Part shown: positions 6,094-6,124 of the stretch, in pieces
How positions within the stretch are numbered: the first letter of the stretch is position 1
Layout of the letters: each line of letters opens with the position of its first letter
Source: Clostridia bacterium
GTDB lineage: Bacteria > Bacillota > Clostridia > Oscillospirales > Acutalibacteraceae
Length of the DNA stretch: 6,124 nt
Direction: 5' to 3'
Assembly: GCA_017538005.1 (NCBI GenBank)
Contig: JAFYJR010000143.1
Span: 1 to 6,124 of the forward strand
The notes under the pieces: generated by a model
Databases searched by the model: none
Seen by the model: only the letters and a program-made list of their open reading frames with translations
What the model was told of the DNA's origin: nothing
Made by a program: the position numbers and the translations under genes

Positions 6094-6124
6094 ATTAAAG
6101 TTAAAATGTTTGGTGTTATCAGAC
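6091..6124 (+). CDS. Probable MoaD/ThiS-family sulfur-carrier protein, N-terminal 11 codons only (3' end outside window)
   Basis: Only the residues MIKVKMFGVIR are visible before the window ends. This matches the opening beta strand typical of MoaD/ThiS ubiquitin-like proteins, which begin with a pattern like M-x-V-x-hydrophobic-F-x-x-hydrophobic-R. MoaD carries a C-terminal thiocarboxylate that supplies the dithiolene sulfurs of molybdopterin, the organic part of the Mo and W cofactors. MoaD-like genes are commonly found next to AOR genes, and this one follows aor after 15 bases, so a role in making its tungsten cofactor is a reasonable inference. The diagnostic C-terminal Gly-Gly is not in the window. 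Confidence 0.55.
   Translation, partial: MIKVKMFGVIR

Noticed and set aside
1..6124. CRISPR array, insertion sequence, tRNA or rRNA, prophage or toxin-antitoxin genes
   Set aside because: No repeated units, terminal inverted repeats, cloverleaf-like sequence or fitting small genes were seen; nearly all of the window is accounted for by assigned genes on one strand.

Overview
The window reads as a compact, one-directional gene string from an anaerobic bacterium, most likely a Clostridia-like member of the Bacillota. The support for this is strong purine-rich ribosome binding sites in front of every gene, short gaps or overlaps between genes, a tungsten-type aldehyde:ferredoxin oxidoreductase (typical of strict anaerobes), and a CopA and a TtcA-like protein of the styles seen in Firmicutes. 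The lineage is inferred from protein style and gene organisation only. All genes lie on the + strand and there is almost no non-coding DNA; the only sizeable gap is 83 bases (4076-4158).

Layout: (1) 1-372, the C-terminal part of a TtcA-family tRNA thiolation enzyme, cut by the window edge. (2) 359-1201, a stand-alone zinc-type homocysteine S-methyltransferase domain, overlapping the previous gene by 14 bases. (3) 1217-3598, a Cu(I)-exporting P1B-type ATPase (CopA) with one metal-binding domain at each end. (4) 3611-4075, a small four-helix GtrA-family membrane protein. (5) A promoter-like gap. (6) 4159-6075, an aldehyde:ferredoxin oxidoreductase (AOR family). (7) 6091 to the window end, the first 11 codons of what looks like a MoaD/ThiS-type ubiquitin-like sulfur carrier.

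Genes 1-4 are packed tightly enough (14-base overlap, then gaps of 15 and 12 bases) to be one transcript, although their functions (tRNA thiolation, methionine/one-carbon metabolism, copper export, envelope glycolipid transport) do not form an obvious pathway. A good sigma-A-like promoter in the 4076-4158 gap probably starts a second transcription unit, in which AOR is followed by a MoaD-like protein that would help make the dithiolene sulfurs of its tungsten-pyranopterin cofactor.

The two most interesting points are these. First, the last 66 codons of copA encode a complete CopZ-like copper chaperone preceded by its own ribosome binding site and ATG in the same frame, so this gene may make both a CopA-CopZ fusion and free CopZ. 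Second, the AOR keeps its cluster cysteines and catalytic Glu/His but has lost the His of the dimer-interface ExxH motif and the Asp of the second pterin-binding DxxGLC motif. No mobile element, CRISPR array, tRNA or rRNA was seen.
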